A stretch of DNA of 64,000 nucleotides from Limonium bicolor (Eukaryota > Streptophyta > Magnoliopsida > Caryophyllales > Plumbaginaceae), in assembly GCA_023374045.1 (NCBI GenBank), contig CM041776.1, forward strand, positions 319,139,925 through 319,203,924. Direction: 5' to 3'. The translations under genes were made by a program, and so were the position numbers. The notes beneath the pieces are model-generated. The model had not been told where the DNA came from, ran no database searches, and saw only the letters and a program-made list of their open reading frames with translations. Numbering within the stretch: position 1 is the stretch's first letter; the number at the start of each line of letters is the position of its first letter. This document shows, piece by piece, positions 21,088-32,240 of the stretch.

Positions 21088-22292
21088 GTTGTTTGTTTTG
21101 TTAACTGAAATGTAATAAAAACAGTAAAATGTTTGTGAATGGAATGGATGGGGAGAGTACCCTAGGATAGTGGGAATCACCCAATTCACTCAAAGAACTT
21201 CAAAATCATAACTCATCATCTCAGTGCCTATTAGAGTGTAGCTCATGAATCCCCAAATCATGGGAAATCCAATTCTTACCTAAATAATCAAACCCCTTAA
21301 TTAAAGGAGATTCAAGTCACCAAATAGCATTAAGCAAGCACTCTTAAACAGTAGCCCCCAAGCATTTACTTCCAGAATCAAGAAAGCAAAGGTTAGCGTT
21401 TACTCCCTTCTTGGTCTAGTTCCAAACTCAAGCTCAATTATTGAATGGAACCACCATAAATGCAATAAGAGATCAATTTAGTGCATTCATTGATATTGAA
21501 GGAAATAAAACAAGAGTAACAAATGAGTTAGGTTTCTAGCATTCAATGAGCAAAATGGGTTTAAACCCTCATCCTAGGATACAAATGGAACTACTCAGAC
21601 ATAGCTAAAGGAAAGAGCAAGGAGAAGGAAGAATTAGCCATTAGAGGAGCTTCCAAGCTTCAATGGAGGTAGAAATCTTCACTTTCTTCTTCCTCCTTTC
21701 TTCTCTTCTCATCTCCTTCTCTTTTCTCCTCTATTTTCGCCTCTCTCTCGTCTGTTTAGGGTTGGAGTCGGGTGTATTTGATAATGAGGAAGGGAGCCCC
21801 AAAATGCAGCCTTTAAACAGAAAATTCTGGGCAAAAATTCCGTCCGACCGACCTTGCAAGGTCAGTCCCAAGGTCGGTCGGACCCTTTCAGACGGGAGCA
21901 CGTGACAGATTTTTAAGCTCGACCGACCTTGCAAGTCCGGTCGCAAGGTCGGTCGATTCCAGTGAGTTCTGGGATCGATTGAACAGAGCCGGACCGACCT
22001 TGCAAGGTCGGTCCCAAGGTCGGTCGGCCCCAGAATGTCATTTTCCTGTGCCGGAATTCTCCCGATGCTTCCTGTTGGCTAGGCATCCTTCCCGAGGTGC
22101 TCGAACATTGATGCTTTCTCATATAAAGCTCTCAAAATGTACTCCAATAAGTATTTACCTATTTGAACAAGCCAAAAGTATAAGATCACTAATAAACACA
22201 CAAATACTCCATAAAGTGGTGAAATAAGTCATGCGCCAAATAAAATGACGACGAAAAAAGAACTTGAGAGAGCACTATTTCACCACTTATCA
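21088..22292 (-). repeat. Element B 5' LTR, outer fragment
   Basis: Continuation of the LTR that starts at 13588, interrupted by A2. In minus orientation it begins TGATAAGTGGTGAAATAG. With the inner fragment it makes about 1.38 kb. It contains three GACCGACC hairpins (21842-21883, 21920-21955, 21990-22027). Confidence 0.75.
21842..22027. repeat. Three GACCGACC hairpins in the element B LTR
   Basis: Arms (C)GACCGACCTTGC and GCAAGGTCGGTC(G), or CCGACCGACCTTG with CAAGGTCGGTCGG. Same design as the four units at 7409-7652, with period about 70-75 bases. Confidence 0.88.
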
Positions 22293-22893
22293 GTAAGCCC
22301 CTGGAGCCGGGATGTCTCCGATTGCATCGGTGGTAACTCCCTTTTATAGACAGTAGCGAGCGAATCGATCGATTAAGATAAAGTTTCTTTTAATTTAGAT
22401 AAAAACACATTTTGGGAGTGCTCTGTCGGTCACATCCGGACTTGCGTCTAGATGAGCAAGTCCGGACGTCTCTGTAGGCGTCGCACTGTCCTTCTTCTCT
22501 AATGCGTCTAGACTTGTGTCCGGCTTATTCATCCAGACGTGTCTGTGAGAGTCCGACCCAAGTTGTTCGGACGAAAGTCCGGACATGTCTAACACTCGTC
22601 TCGGCCTCTGTCCGGCCTTCCAGGTTCGGACAGAAGTCTGGACATAACTTTGACGGGGCCTAGATTTTTTGTTTTAGCTCCGTTTTGCTCCCCGTTTGTT
22701 GTGTTGAAATCCTCATGAGATAATATATGCATTTCCTAAACTTTTCACTGCATAATACACATAAAATGTACCAGTTCACATCAAAGCATAAATCTAAGGA
22801 AAAACATATGATAAGTGAGAAATAAGGCATGAATTGTTGTAAAAATAGAAAGAATTTAATCCCTAAAAATAGATGTATTTCACACTTGTCACC
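22293..22893 (-). repeat. LTR-like remnant with TCCGGAC palindromes
   Basis: An AT-rich stretch flanking a block (22430-22650) in which TCCGGAC or near variants (GTCCGGAC, CCAGACGT, GTCTAGAC) recur about ten times. Read on the minus strand its border starts TGACAAGTGTGAAATAC, similar in style to the starts of the element B LTR and of the solo LTR near 56387. I infer part of a third LTR family; the other border is not clear. Confidence 0.4.
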
Positions 22894-23020
22894 ATCATCG
22901 TGTTTTGCATGTGGATTTTTTAGTCTTCCTTCCTCCCTAAAAATCCTCACTCGTATCACCTCTCCACAGAATTTCCCAGGCTCGTGCTTTTACTCATCCG
23001 GATGGATTCTCAAGTTTGAG

Positions 23021-24360
23021 ATGGCGGCTCACGTCGAGGCTGATCGAGTTAAGGACATTGCTGCTCGATATGCTAACATCTCCCTCACCAAGGACGAGAT
23101 ATCGCTCTTGGATGTTCAAGATTTAATGAACCAAGAGTGCAGCCTGAACTATGAGAGATGCGTTGATGGAAATCTTTTCTTTTCTAAATCTATAGATGTG
23201 AGAGCGCTTGATGGCACCTTTGATAAGGCTTGCCAGATGCATGGCCGAATCAATGTTAGGGTGGTGGGTTAGAACCTCTTTGTCTTTGAGATAGGTGTTT
23301 AGGGGCAGTTTGATGAGATTTTTGGCCTGGAACCGTGGATCACTGATAATTATCTCTTAGTTATTCAGCAACTTCTTCCAAAGAAGGCCCCTGAGGATCA
23401 CAAGTTTAAGCTCATTCCGCTATGGGTCTAGGTTCATAATGTCCCCTTTGCATTGAGGCATAAAAAGTTTGCGCAGAGACTTGAGGTCAAGCTTGGTGCC
23501 TTTGTTGATTTTGATGAGGATGAACGATTTGGCGGTAAATTTGTGAGAATCAAAATCCAGCATGACATCTCCAAGCTGGTTCTTTGTTGTTTCACTTTTG
23601 TGCTGGAAGGTAAGTCGTCAATACTATGACTTTCATATGAGAAACTGCAACTGGTGTGCTTTCATTGCAGTTTATTTACTCATGTGACTAAGGAGTGCCC
23701 CAACTTTAAAGATTTTAATGAGCATGCTTCTAATTATGGACCATGGTTATGAGGTTCAAGCCTTCGGGTCAAGCGTAGGGCTTCAGAGGAAGAGGACGAT
23801 GGAGTTTTTAGAGCTATAAAGGAAGTTGGTAGGTGTGTTGTGCTGGTAATGGAGATAAAGGTTCACCTGTGGTGGAGTAGAATGAAGTAAGTGAGGAATC
23901 TCAGGGGGGGTTCAGATTTTGGAATCCCTCGACAGCCGACTAAGGCTTTTGTGGCAAGAATGAGGGCTTTTTCTTCTTAGGGCCCTACTGCGTTTGTGAA
24001 GGGAAGAGAGGTCAAGCCGGATAGAACAACTAGCAGTACAAGAGTTTAGGTCAATGCCTTGGTCAATGGAGAGGAGCTGGTCGAGTGTCCCGTTCGGGTC
24101 CATGAAGGTGGCTTAGGAGACGTGCTTGGTAGGAGGAAAAGTAATCTTGACAAGGTGTTGGATGGTGGTGCATGCATGGATGCTCAATAGTTTTCTGGGA
24201 GAATCCTTCCAGGCAGAAAGGGAAGCTTTCAGTCTCCAGTGCCTACACCAAATGATGCCTAGGCAGCTGGTGATCGACCTTAGTGATTACCTTGGGGAGG
24301 AGGTTCTGACTGATGAGGCAGCCCTTGGGCCTGGGGGTTGCAAGGAGTGATGTTCCAGTT
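23021..24360 (+). pseudogene. LINE ORF1-like protein relic (DUF4283 and zinc knuckle)
   Basis: Starts MAAHVEADRVKDIAARYANI at 23021 and runs open to a stop at 23270. Past that stop the frame continues with the DUF4283 fold (FDEIFGLEPWITDN) and then a basic 'FVRIKIQ' strand. About 23640-23690 a CCHC zinc knuckle (CFHC…H…C) is followed by YGPWL, the conserved tail motif of plant L1 ORF1 proteins. ORF1 proteins bind element RNA. The frame is broken by several stops and shifts. No reverse transcriptase follows. Confidence 0.7.
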
Positions 24361-24650
24361 TCAAGTCGGCTGTGGAAATCGAAGGACCTCTTTTACGACA
24401 TTTGTTCGGCCGGTTGTCCTCTTCCATGCCTTTTGCCATGATCGTTTTCTAGGTTCATGTCTGTGTTTATGATATAAGTCTTTTGGGTCTTATCCTTTGT
24501 GTTGGTTACCGTTATTGGATTAAGGGATTGGTCTTAGGCCTTGAGTGCCTTTTGGTGTCTTGTTGAGCCAGTCTTCCATGTTGGTGACTTATAGTGTTGT
24601 GTACAATGATCATTAAATAATATAACTCTTTTAACAAAGAAAAAAATGTA
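24361..24650 (+). other. 3' tail of the LINE copy
   Basis: Non-coding sequence ending in AACAAAGAAAAAAATG at about 24636-24650, which I read as the degraded poly(A) end of the LINE copy that starts upstream of 23021. Confidence 0.45.
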
Positions 24651-25064
24651 CACAAATTGCTTAACAATGTGCATATATACTTTAGCAAAAAAAACATAAC
24701 ATTTTAATAAAAATACGTTCTTAAGACGTAATTTGTAATGTACGAATGAGGTTTTTATTAATAGATGGATATTACCTGGAGCATACAACTTTAACTCTCC
24801 GTATTGGATTCTAGATGGCGAGTTCATACCTCGCACAAACTTTCACTTCTTGTTTCCTAAATAAGAATTCCCCCTCTAAAACTTTTTCCTCTCTATGGTG
24901 CACTAGTATAATTTCTCATATAATATTGTTATTCTTACTCATATGAAGTGGTTCATTACAAGTCATTGATTATATGACTCTTTTATATACTGGGTTATAT
25001 AAGCATTATTAATTACCTTATGTATGATAATGAGCTAACACTCATATTAATATTGTTATCCTCT
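24651..25064. other. AT-rich interval without genes
   Basis: No reading frame, repeat border or RNA gene recognised. Confidence 0.6.
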
Positions 25065-26153
25065 CTCCTCCCCTCTTCTCTCATTCTCATTGCTCCCCAA
25101 GCTTCCTTCTACCATCATCTTCAAGCTCTCTTGTTCTAGGTTCTTAGGTTTTCTTTAAGCTTCCTTGTTCTTGGTTTGGGTTTTGTAGCCCTCTCTGGCA
25201 GGAGGAACCTCTCCTCCTCTCTTTGCTCCCCAAGTTTCCTTCTTCTACCCTCATCTAGTTTTCACTCTTTAACACCCACACCTTCTGCCTAGTGATTAAG
25301 CTCTTTTGTTTTGGTTTTGTGTTTGTATTCCTCTTCAACGAGAGGATGTCACAGCCACCACAAATTGAATTGTGGTGTGCTTTCACTTCTAGATCCAGGC
25401 TCTAGCCCCTCCCGTCCGAGGTCATTCTTCTTTTACGGCACTGTGTTGGCAAATTTGGAGCTTCTGCCTGTTGGTTTTGGGTTCTCAAACCCATGCTCTA
25501 GCTTTGCCTGTATGTGCCTTCCCCTCCTCACCGGGTCCGAGATGGAGGCTTTGGAGCCTTTTCATGCTATGTTTGATTTGAAGGTTCTGGGTCAAATTGA
25601 TGGAGAGGTTGTCGGCGGGTTCATGCAAGGTAATCATTGCTATGTGGCTGGATTTTGTGTTTAGGGGCTGCAGTAGTATCGCTCTTTACCCTACGGTTAC
25701 GGCTTGGCTTTGATTTTGTTTTGTTTTTGGTTTCCTATTTTGTAATCTTCTTCCTCACCTAGTTTGCTTTCTAGTAGGTGTCTCATGAAGTTTATTTTTA
25801 TTAGGATTAAGTTAGTTTGTTGGTCAGCTTATCTATGTGAAAGAGGTTTTTAATGGGGTTTCGGGGATCGGGTTAAGTTCGGGGATGGTTGGCACGCTAA
25901 TCTTAGTTGTTGTGTTGCTACTTTGCACTTCTGTTTTTGCCTATAGTGTTTTTTAATCTGCTGGATAGGCAACTGTCTCTTAAGACCAGGTTGACCTCAG
26001 TGGATTGGCTTGTTTAGTTTAGCCAAGTGTAGTTCTGATTGGTTTGTGGGATCTGTTTTTAGGCTGGTTTGGGATCTGCATGATTTCGTTGCTTCTTAAT
26101 GATAGGTTTGTAAGTTTCTTGTTATATAAGTCTTCTTATGATTTAAAAAAAAA
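25065..26153 (+). mobile_element. Poly(A)-ended retroposon candidate
   Basis: Starts in a pyrimidine-rich leader (CTCTCTCCTCCCCTCTTCTC), typical of L1-type 5' ends, contains one broken 117-codon frame (25311-25664) with no recognised domain, and ends with ten or so A residues at 26143-26153. I infer a truncated or non-autonomous LINE-like insert; no target duplication was found. Confidence 0.35.
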
Positions 26154-27527
26154 ATCGTAATGTAGAAGTTGATCAGGATATTTCTAATATAACTCTTATT
26201 ATTTCTTAACACAATTTGGGGGAACAACCTTAATTTCGATAACCCTAAAATAACTTATGTTATGCCAAACCGATCATATATCTAGGAAAATATCAAATCT
26301 TTTTGTGTGGCATATATGCATGCATGGGTTTAACTAATTTTTGACAGGTATAGTTGTAAGGTCACGTCGTTTATCGGGTTCATCAATATAAAATGAACAA
26401 GAAAGAAATAGAAATGTTCTAGTTAACGGAAGAGTGTCATCTCGATCCCCACTGCACTGTTGCTTTGAATACTCCTTCAATGAAGTAAGGCCACCTTATA
26501 AGAGTGCAAATTGCAAAATGGAAAGAAAAAAACAAAAAGAAGAAGCAAAATGATGCTAATTAATAGTGTGAATCCTTATGGTTCTTATCCATCAATCATG
26601 TGGTCCTGATCAACAATTGTTACTTACATCCAAATGATACCGGCAGCCATTGCAAGTTTGTACGCTCTCTTTCATTTCTAATTTGTAGACCTGTCCTAAC
26701 GATCGATCTGTCTTTTTTTTAAAAGGATCTACTCTACGATCGATTTGTCAGTTAGTTTTCTTACTCTCCATTTGTACTCTGTTTTACTTTTATTTCGTCC
26801 TTTAATTATTTGGTAAATATATTACACTATCAGAATTCCATGATATACACACGTGACGACAGTAATTTTCAAAATGAAGTACTTATGAAGCGTAAAAAAA
26901 GGTAATTTAGTTACTTACAACCATCATCAATGGCTTATTAATAAGTTTGCATTGGTGGTGTGGCCCATGAACCTCTTGCACCAATAGAAGGTTTGAGCAG
27001 CAAAACACTCCAGAATTGAGTACATATATAAATTATCATGGATCAAAAGGAATTAATCCTCAAGTAGTCAGAAAAGGGTCATGTAGATAAGCCAAATTAA
27101 AGTGTTGGTGAATAGGAATAAACATATACTTAACAATGGACAACACTCGAGGATTAGACCCAAAAAAAAAGATTGGATAAAATTTCACCACAAAACAAAT
27201 TTTAACCTTGAAGGTCATAGCCAGCAAAAGGGGACCATAACCCTGCCTATATTAAAACCAAACCGGAATGGGCCATAAAATTTTCAAAGGGAGTACTGAA
27301 GAATCGCTATTTCAAAGGCTAGGAGATATGTACATACCCACGGTCTTAATTTATACGTTCTACCACCATGTCAAGTGACAGATCACAACGTAGGGTTTAG
27401 ATATTATCATTTTTTTTGCCTATGAGTAGATGAGATTTTGGTACTGCATCACCGTATCCCAGCCTTCCCAGGGGCAAAATAAGGGAGAGATAATAGTTGC
27501 AGGGTTGTACTTTCAAGTTTCGAGAGA
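26154..27527. other. AT-rich interval without genes
   Basis: No convincing gene or repeat border seen between the retroposon and the LINE tail at 27528. Confidence 0.55.
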
Positions 27528-27903
27528 TTTTTTTTTTTTTGATAAGTATTGGCGGTGCCAATTGCGGGATAGTTCCCGGTTACAACAAGAAGGAAGGTTT
27601 GGATCGTTAGAAAGCAGTAAAGTAATATATTAAAACAACAAGAAATGAAACTTTCCAGCTGCATGAGTCATCGCAGTAGTTGTAATAGTCCGTTTATGCT
27701 GCAGAAGACACTGCACGACATAGAAATAGGGACTAGCTGGCTACCTTCCCACTCTCAGATGTGTCTTTTAACTGATTCCGTTGTAGTGATCCAGTTAGGT
27801 GCCTTGTCCTGAAAGACTGATTCATTTCTTACTTTCTAGATCATCCAGATTGAGTGGATAAAAGACGAGATCCAAAGTCGGTTGATCTGTTTATATACTT
27901 TTA
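27528..27903 (-). pseudogene. LINE ORF2 C-terminus and poly(A) tail (left of the MULE)
   Basis: Minus-strand frame RLWISSFIHSIWMI…KVRNESVFQ is the usual C-terminal 'IWK(A)RN' motif of plant L1 ORF2 after the zf-RVT domain. It continues from FDQW at 36939 once the MULE is removed. The 3' end is a 13-base T run (27528-27540 on the plus strand), that is, a poly(A) tail. In-frame TGA and TAG codons replace tryptophan codons, consistent with C/G-to-T/A decay. Confidence 0.75.
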
Positions 27904-27950
27904 CTGAACTCGTTCGCTCAGTCGAGTTTTCACTTCGCTCAGTCGGAAAT
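27904..27950 (+). repeat. Left terminal inverted repeat of the MULE
   Basis: Contains TTTTCACTTCGCTCAGTCGG, repeated inverted at 36886-36905; the outermost 20 bases are less well matched. Two tandem CGCTCAGTCG units occur in each end. Confidence 0.75.
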
Positions 27951-28261
27951 TTAAAAAACTTTACCGATTTGTCCTTACCCTTAAATTCTCCTATATATAC
28001 ACCTTTACCCTCTATTATCTCTCCACAAAATTTCAAACTCTCAAACTCTTTATCTCTCTAGAATTCTCTCTGACTTCTCTCTAGAAGCGGTAACCGGAGC
28101 GGGGAGCGGGAACGGGAGAAAAGCCGGTGCTCAAGTCATCATTCTGTTAGCTCGATCTGCAAAATCAGGTTCTTTTCTGTCATAATTTACAGTTTTTTAG
28201 CGTAGAATAGCAGTAAAAGTAGCAAAATTAGCAGAAAACAGTAGACGAATTCGGAAACGGG

Positions 28262-28500
28262 AGAGGAAGAACAGCCGGCGCAGGCGCCGGCAACATGTAG
28301 GGCGCGCGGGCGCGCGGGTTGGTGAGTGCGCGCAGGCGCCGGGGTGGGTGGGAGCGCGCTGGCGCGGCGGAGAAAGGCGGGACGCTGGCGCGGAGGAGAC
28401 CAAGGCGGCGCTGGCGCGGAGGAAATGGAGGCGGCGGGGCGCGGCGGAGCTGGAGACGGCGCTGGCGCCGGTGATTCTGGTGGGCGGGCGCGCGCTGTCG
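28262..28500 (+). repeat. GC-rich GGCGC minisatellite in the left leader of the MULE
   Basis: Imperfect tandem units built around GCAGGCGCC, GCTGGCGCGG and GCGGGCGCGC, in the untranslated leader or first intron before the PMD gene. Mirrors 36229-36470. Confidence 0.75.
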
Positions 28501-28728
28501 GGACCGCTCCGGGCTCGTTTTTTGCTGTTTTGTTACGTTTTTTACATTGTGTAACTTTATTATGCGTGTTTTAATCAGTTATGCGTGTTTTAATCAGTTC
28601 TAAGATAGAAAGTTAATTTATTTTTGACGTTGAACTACTGAGATGCATGTATGACCGGTATTGAGTAACCTCGACCGGTCTTGACTAACTGTAAAAATAG
28701 TATGACTAAATTCTACGGTAAACAACAG

Positions 28729-31440
28729 ATGGCGGGAGGAAAGGGCAAGGGTTTGCTTGGTAGGTTCGGTTTGGGTAAGGGTAAGTCGATTTCCGACCGA
28801 GGCGAGAGTTCATCACACCCTCGTGTGAGCGGGCCTGATGCTGCTGCTGCAGAGAGGAGGTGTACACAGTACGCTACAGCTTCGTCCAGGAAGCGTAGGG
28901 AGATTGAGTTTCTACGAGCCCGTGAGGAGAGGATGCGGGCGGAGTTTGAGCTGGAGCAGGGGGGGAGGAGGAGGAGCAGCAGGAGCAGGAGGAGGAGCAG
29001 GAGGTGGACCAGATGCATAGTGTGGATCTGGACTCATTGATCGGCGATGGGACGCTGGTCGTGAGGTCTGATAGTCCTGATTGGCCTACTCCTGGACAGA
29101 GTGGGGCCGGAGACGCACGTCATCACGAGGCTGACGCTGATGACGAGGACATAGATGAGCCGGTTGCTGAGGTGGCCACACGGGTGCGCCGTCGTCGCCG
29201 GTCCCCAGTACATGGTGGGGAGGGGTGGCGCAGATGCCGGCTGCTGATGCTTGGTTGCTTGGGCAGACTCCAGTGCCCGGAGGCCCTCAGGATACGAGTT
29301 TGATCCCGAGTTTCGGTGGTCACGTCGCGCTTGACGTGTGGCGAGGAGTGGTATGTTTCCCGTCTGGTAATAGATTCCATAAAATTTAAGATTGTTTAGG
29401 AAATGGTTAATATAGTGTGAACTCAATCATAAATATTCAACAGGAGAAGGGATGTCTTAGCTTCAAGCCTAAGACGAAGTATTTGGAGGCGTGGACTCCG
29501 AGTACATTGAGGCACCCAGAGTCTCTAGCAGCGGTCGAGGATAGCGGACTTGCGCATCTTGTCGACATAGCGCATGGTTGTTTTGACCTCGCGCTCCTCT
29601 CAGCGTTCGTGGAGAGATGGCAGCCTGACACGAACTCCTTTCACATGCCATTCGGAGAGATGACTATTACTCTCCACGACGTCTACCACATTTTGGGTAT
29701 CCCCATCACTGGCATGGCGATTTCGTACCAGCCCGAGGATGGCGCCCGGGTCGGCATAGCGGCCCCACCATTACATGTTCTCATCCCCCACTTCCTACGG
29801 CTGTTTGCCGCGGCGGACCAGCAGGAGCTGATAGACTGTAGGTTCCTGGAGAAGAGCCAGGTACGTTACCGAGCTCTTCATGATACTTGTGGCGGTCCAT
29901 ACTGTACCCCACTTCAGGAGACGACGGCGTTCCTCTGGTGGCTGGTGTCCCACTCATTGATCATCGACAAGGGCGGGGATCGTGTTATGCCCTCGTCCTA
30001 CTGGCCGATCCGTGACCCTAGTAGGGTCCACTTGTATGCGTGGGGGACCGGGACACTGGCATACCTGTACCGACAGCTCGGCATCGCTTCCCGGGCGGAT
30101 ACACGTCAGCTGGCTGGTTGCCTGACGTTGTTTCAGGTGAGAACTTGATTGTGAGCTCACGAGTTAAGTATTGTAAACTTGTTGATTGACTATGTTGGCT
30201 AATGTTTTCGGATGATCACCGCAGTGCTGGATCTATGAGTACTTCCCCATGTTCAGACCGGAGCCCCTTTCAGACTGGGATGGTTGCTCCCCGGCGGCGG
30301 CGAGGTGGCCTCGTTACACGAGGAATTTGATGGACGATGAGAGGCTACGTTTCGTGAGGGGACGGCTGGACATGATGTCCTCTACTGAGGTACGAGTTGC
30401 TTAGCGATTGTAGTAATTAAAAGTTGACGGTTAACGTATCGTCAAACATTGTTTCTCATTTAAGTTGTTAATTGTTTTCCATTAAATGAAACGTAGGTTG
30501 TTTGGCTGCCATTTGAGGCAGAGGGTGCCCTCGTATCACAGGCGCGCTCCCGGTATTATGGCACCATACAGTTCTTGGATATTGCTGAGCCGTATATGCC
30601 CGAGCGGTGTCTGCGCCAGTTTGGATACATGCAGACTATCCCCCCTCAGCCTATCAGACCCGACAGCCATTATCGTCCCAGACATGGGAAGACGTACCTT
30701 GCTTCGTACGACTACGGGACAGCCGTGTGGGACAACACGACAGGGCCCAGCAGGTGGAGGTTTCCTCTGGCACGTGCGGATATGCCATGGGCCGTGGCCC
30801 CGGATTACATCCGGTGGTTCCAGCGCGTTTCTCATGTTCAGGTGCGTCCCCTGGGAGCGGACGGTGGCCCCAGTACACGACGAGAGGATCAGCTCCAGGT
30901 AAATACTTAGTCTTGTTAATTTTTTTTGTTTGTAATTGTTTTTAAATACTAACTTCACATTTATATCTTACTGCAGTATTGGGATGAGACAGCGCCGCTT
31001 ATCATGAGACTCGCCCCGGAGAACAACCCGGGCTGGCCCACCGGCTTCCCCGCCTGGGCGGCTGATACGCTGGAGATGGCCTTTGAGTACTGCCGGCTTA
31101 ATGTCCCGACCACCCCTGATTCGCCACACGTCACAGGAACCCTAACCAGCCTCGTGCTGGCATGGAGTGGTACATCGCGGGGCATCGCACCAGAGGCCTT
31201 AGGCCTAGAGGGGAGGGTATGTACCGTAGGCACATGGAGCAGGCGCGTCGTGGTGGGGGTGATGGTGGGCGCGGTGATGATGCGAGGGGACCGGGTGATG
31301 GGAGGGGAGGACATGGTGATGGGAGGGGTGGGCGTGGTGATGGCAGGGGACGACACATGCTGGTAGTGGTTCTGGGGCGGGTGGGTATGGTGGTGGTGAG
31401 TATGGTAGGGGTGGGTATAGTGGTGGTGGGTTTGGATATT
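28729..31440 (+). pseudogene. Plant mobile domain (PMD / MAIN-like) protein gene of the MULE
   Basis: Five exons by GT/AG reading: 28729-29350, 29444-30136, 30225-30389, 30497-30898, 30977-31440. N-terminus MAGGKGKGLLGRFGLGKGKS, then a Glu/Gln-rich helix. Exon 1 ends with SLIPSFGGHVALDVW, exon 2 has LSAFVERWQPDTNSFH and MTITLHDVYHILGIPI, exon 3 CWIYEYFPMF, exon 4 MPERCLRQFGYMQTIPPQPI, all hallmarks of the aminotransferase-like plant mobile domain (Pfam PF10536) of MAIN/MAIL proteins, which is often carried by MULEs. Exon 5 ends in Gly/Arg-rich repeats. At least two frame breaks lie in exon 1 (one in a run of seven G at about 28961-28967, one near 29180-29200) and more in the Gly-rich tail. 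Role in transposition is not known; host homologues keep transposons silent. Confidence 0.78.
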
Positions 31441-31566
31441 AGTAGAGTTATTAGTTTATGTTGTTTTTGAACATTCTGTATTGATGCTTAAACTGATGTG
31501 GTTATTGTAATTTTAATTTATGTTTATTTCATTTTTAAATAATTCATTCTTGTTTATGTCATTAGG

Positions 31567-32019
31567 ATGTCAATTCCCTTTGCAATTCACGTGAACCATT
31601 ACACCGCACTCAATGAATACGGGGCACGGTTCCAACGTGCTCCGGGATGGGCAGTGATCAATACAGAAATTAGAACTCCGAGAAGTGTTAACCACCTAAC
31701 AGCTTCATTAAATCAAATTGTCAGATCACATTTTGATAATCAGCAACTCAACGTCTTTTCCATTGTCTACCTTAGGATGGACCAAGATCTGTACAACGAC
31801 TCTATCGTCGATTTACTAACCGATGCGGACGTATGCATGATGTTGCAGAACTTCTTAGACCTTGGAGAAATAATGGAAAGAGTTAGGATTCTTGTGAAGT
31901 ATGAAGATGATTCAGACTTCGAAGACCTAGATGTAATACGAAGCAGGGCTGAGGCGGACCGTAGGGAACACAATTCACGGTACAGGGCTAGTACGAGGAG
32001 ACGACCTCCTCCCGCTTGA
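31567..32019 (+). CDS. Intact 150-aa protein of unknown function inside the MULE
   Basis: Open from MSIPFAIHVNHYTALNEYGA to a stop after RRRPPPA. The middle (VNHLTASLNQIVRSHF … LNVFSIVYLRMD … DLLTDADVCMML) has the alternating pattern of a ubiquitin-like/PB1-like fold that heads many MuDR-type transposases, and the C-terminus is acidic (KYEDDSDFEDLDV) then basic (RRRPPP). It begins about 130 bases after the PMD gene and may be its own gene or a last exon; a TAG acceptor-like site lies close by. I do not recognise a named family. It is unusual in being unbroken while both neighbours have shifts. Confidence 0.55.
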   Translation: MSIPFAIHVNHYTALNEYGARFQRAPGWAVINTEIRTPRSVNHLTASLNQIVRSHFDNQQLNVFSIVYLRMDQDLYNDSIVDLLTDADVCMMLQNFLDLGEIMERVRILVKYEDDSDFEDLDVIRSRAEADRREHNSRYRASTRRRPPPA

Positions 32020-32240
32020 TCAGTGCATCCATATTTGGCTTTCATGTACTAGTAGTCATCACAACCGTTTTTGTTTAAAGGTTTAAAATGATGTGTGTGT
32101 GGAATAAGTTGTAACATTATGAGAAATGATGTGTGAACAATGTTGATTGAAAATGAAACTCTAAAATATAATCGCTTTTGAAGTCTTAAAAATATGTTTC
32201 AAATATGTGTACAATTAATTAGTAAAAAAAACATTTTTTT

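Larger units (their letters stand above)
1..22292 (-). mobile_element. Element B: Athila-like Ty3/gypsy LTR retrotransposon (host of two nested insertions)
   Basis: A minus-strand LTR retrotransposon whose 3' end lies left of the window. Reading right to left: 5' LTR (22292 down to 13588, split by element A2), tRNA-Asp primer site at 13564-13581, gag 13382-11508, protease-RT-RNase H-integrase 11475-7884, a long untranslated stretch, then an accessory ORF 6372-5384 that resumes at 87-1 after element A1. Gene order PR-RT-RH-IN and the DLGAS protease motif fit Ty3/gypsy, Athila branch. The 5' LTR begins TGATAAGTGG (minus strand) and ends CCAACA. Several frames are broken, so this copy is not functional as read. 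The LTR pair cannot be compared because the 3' LTR is outside the window. Confidence 0.88.

Noticed and set aside
28326..28574. Gly/Ala/Arg-rich frames in the MULE leader
   Set aside because: They are translations of the GC-rich minisatellite, open only because of its composition.
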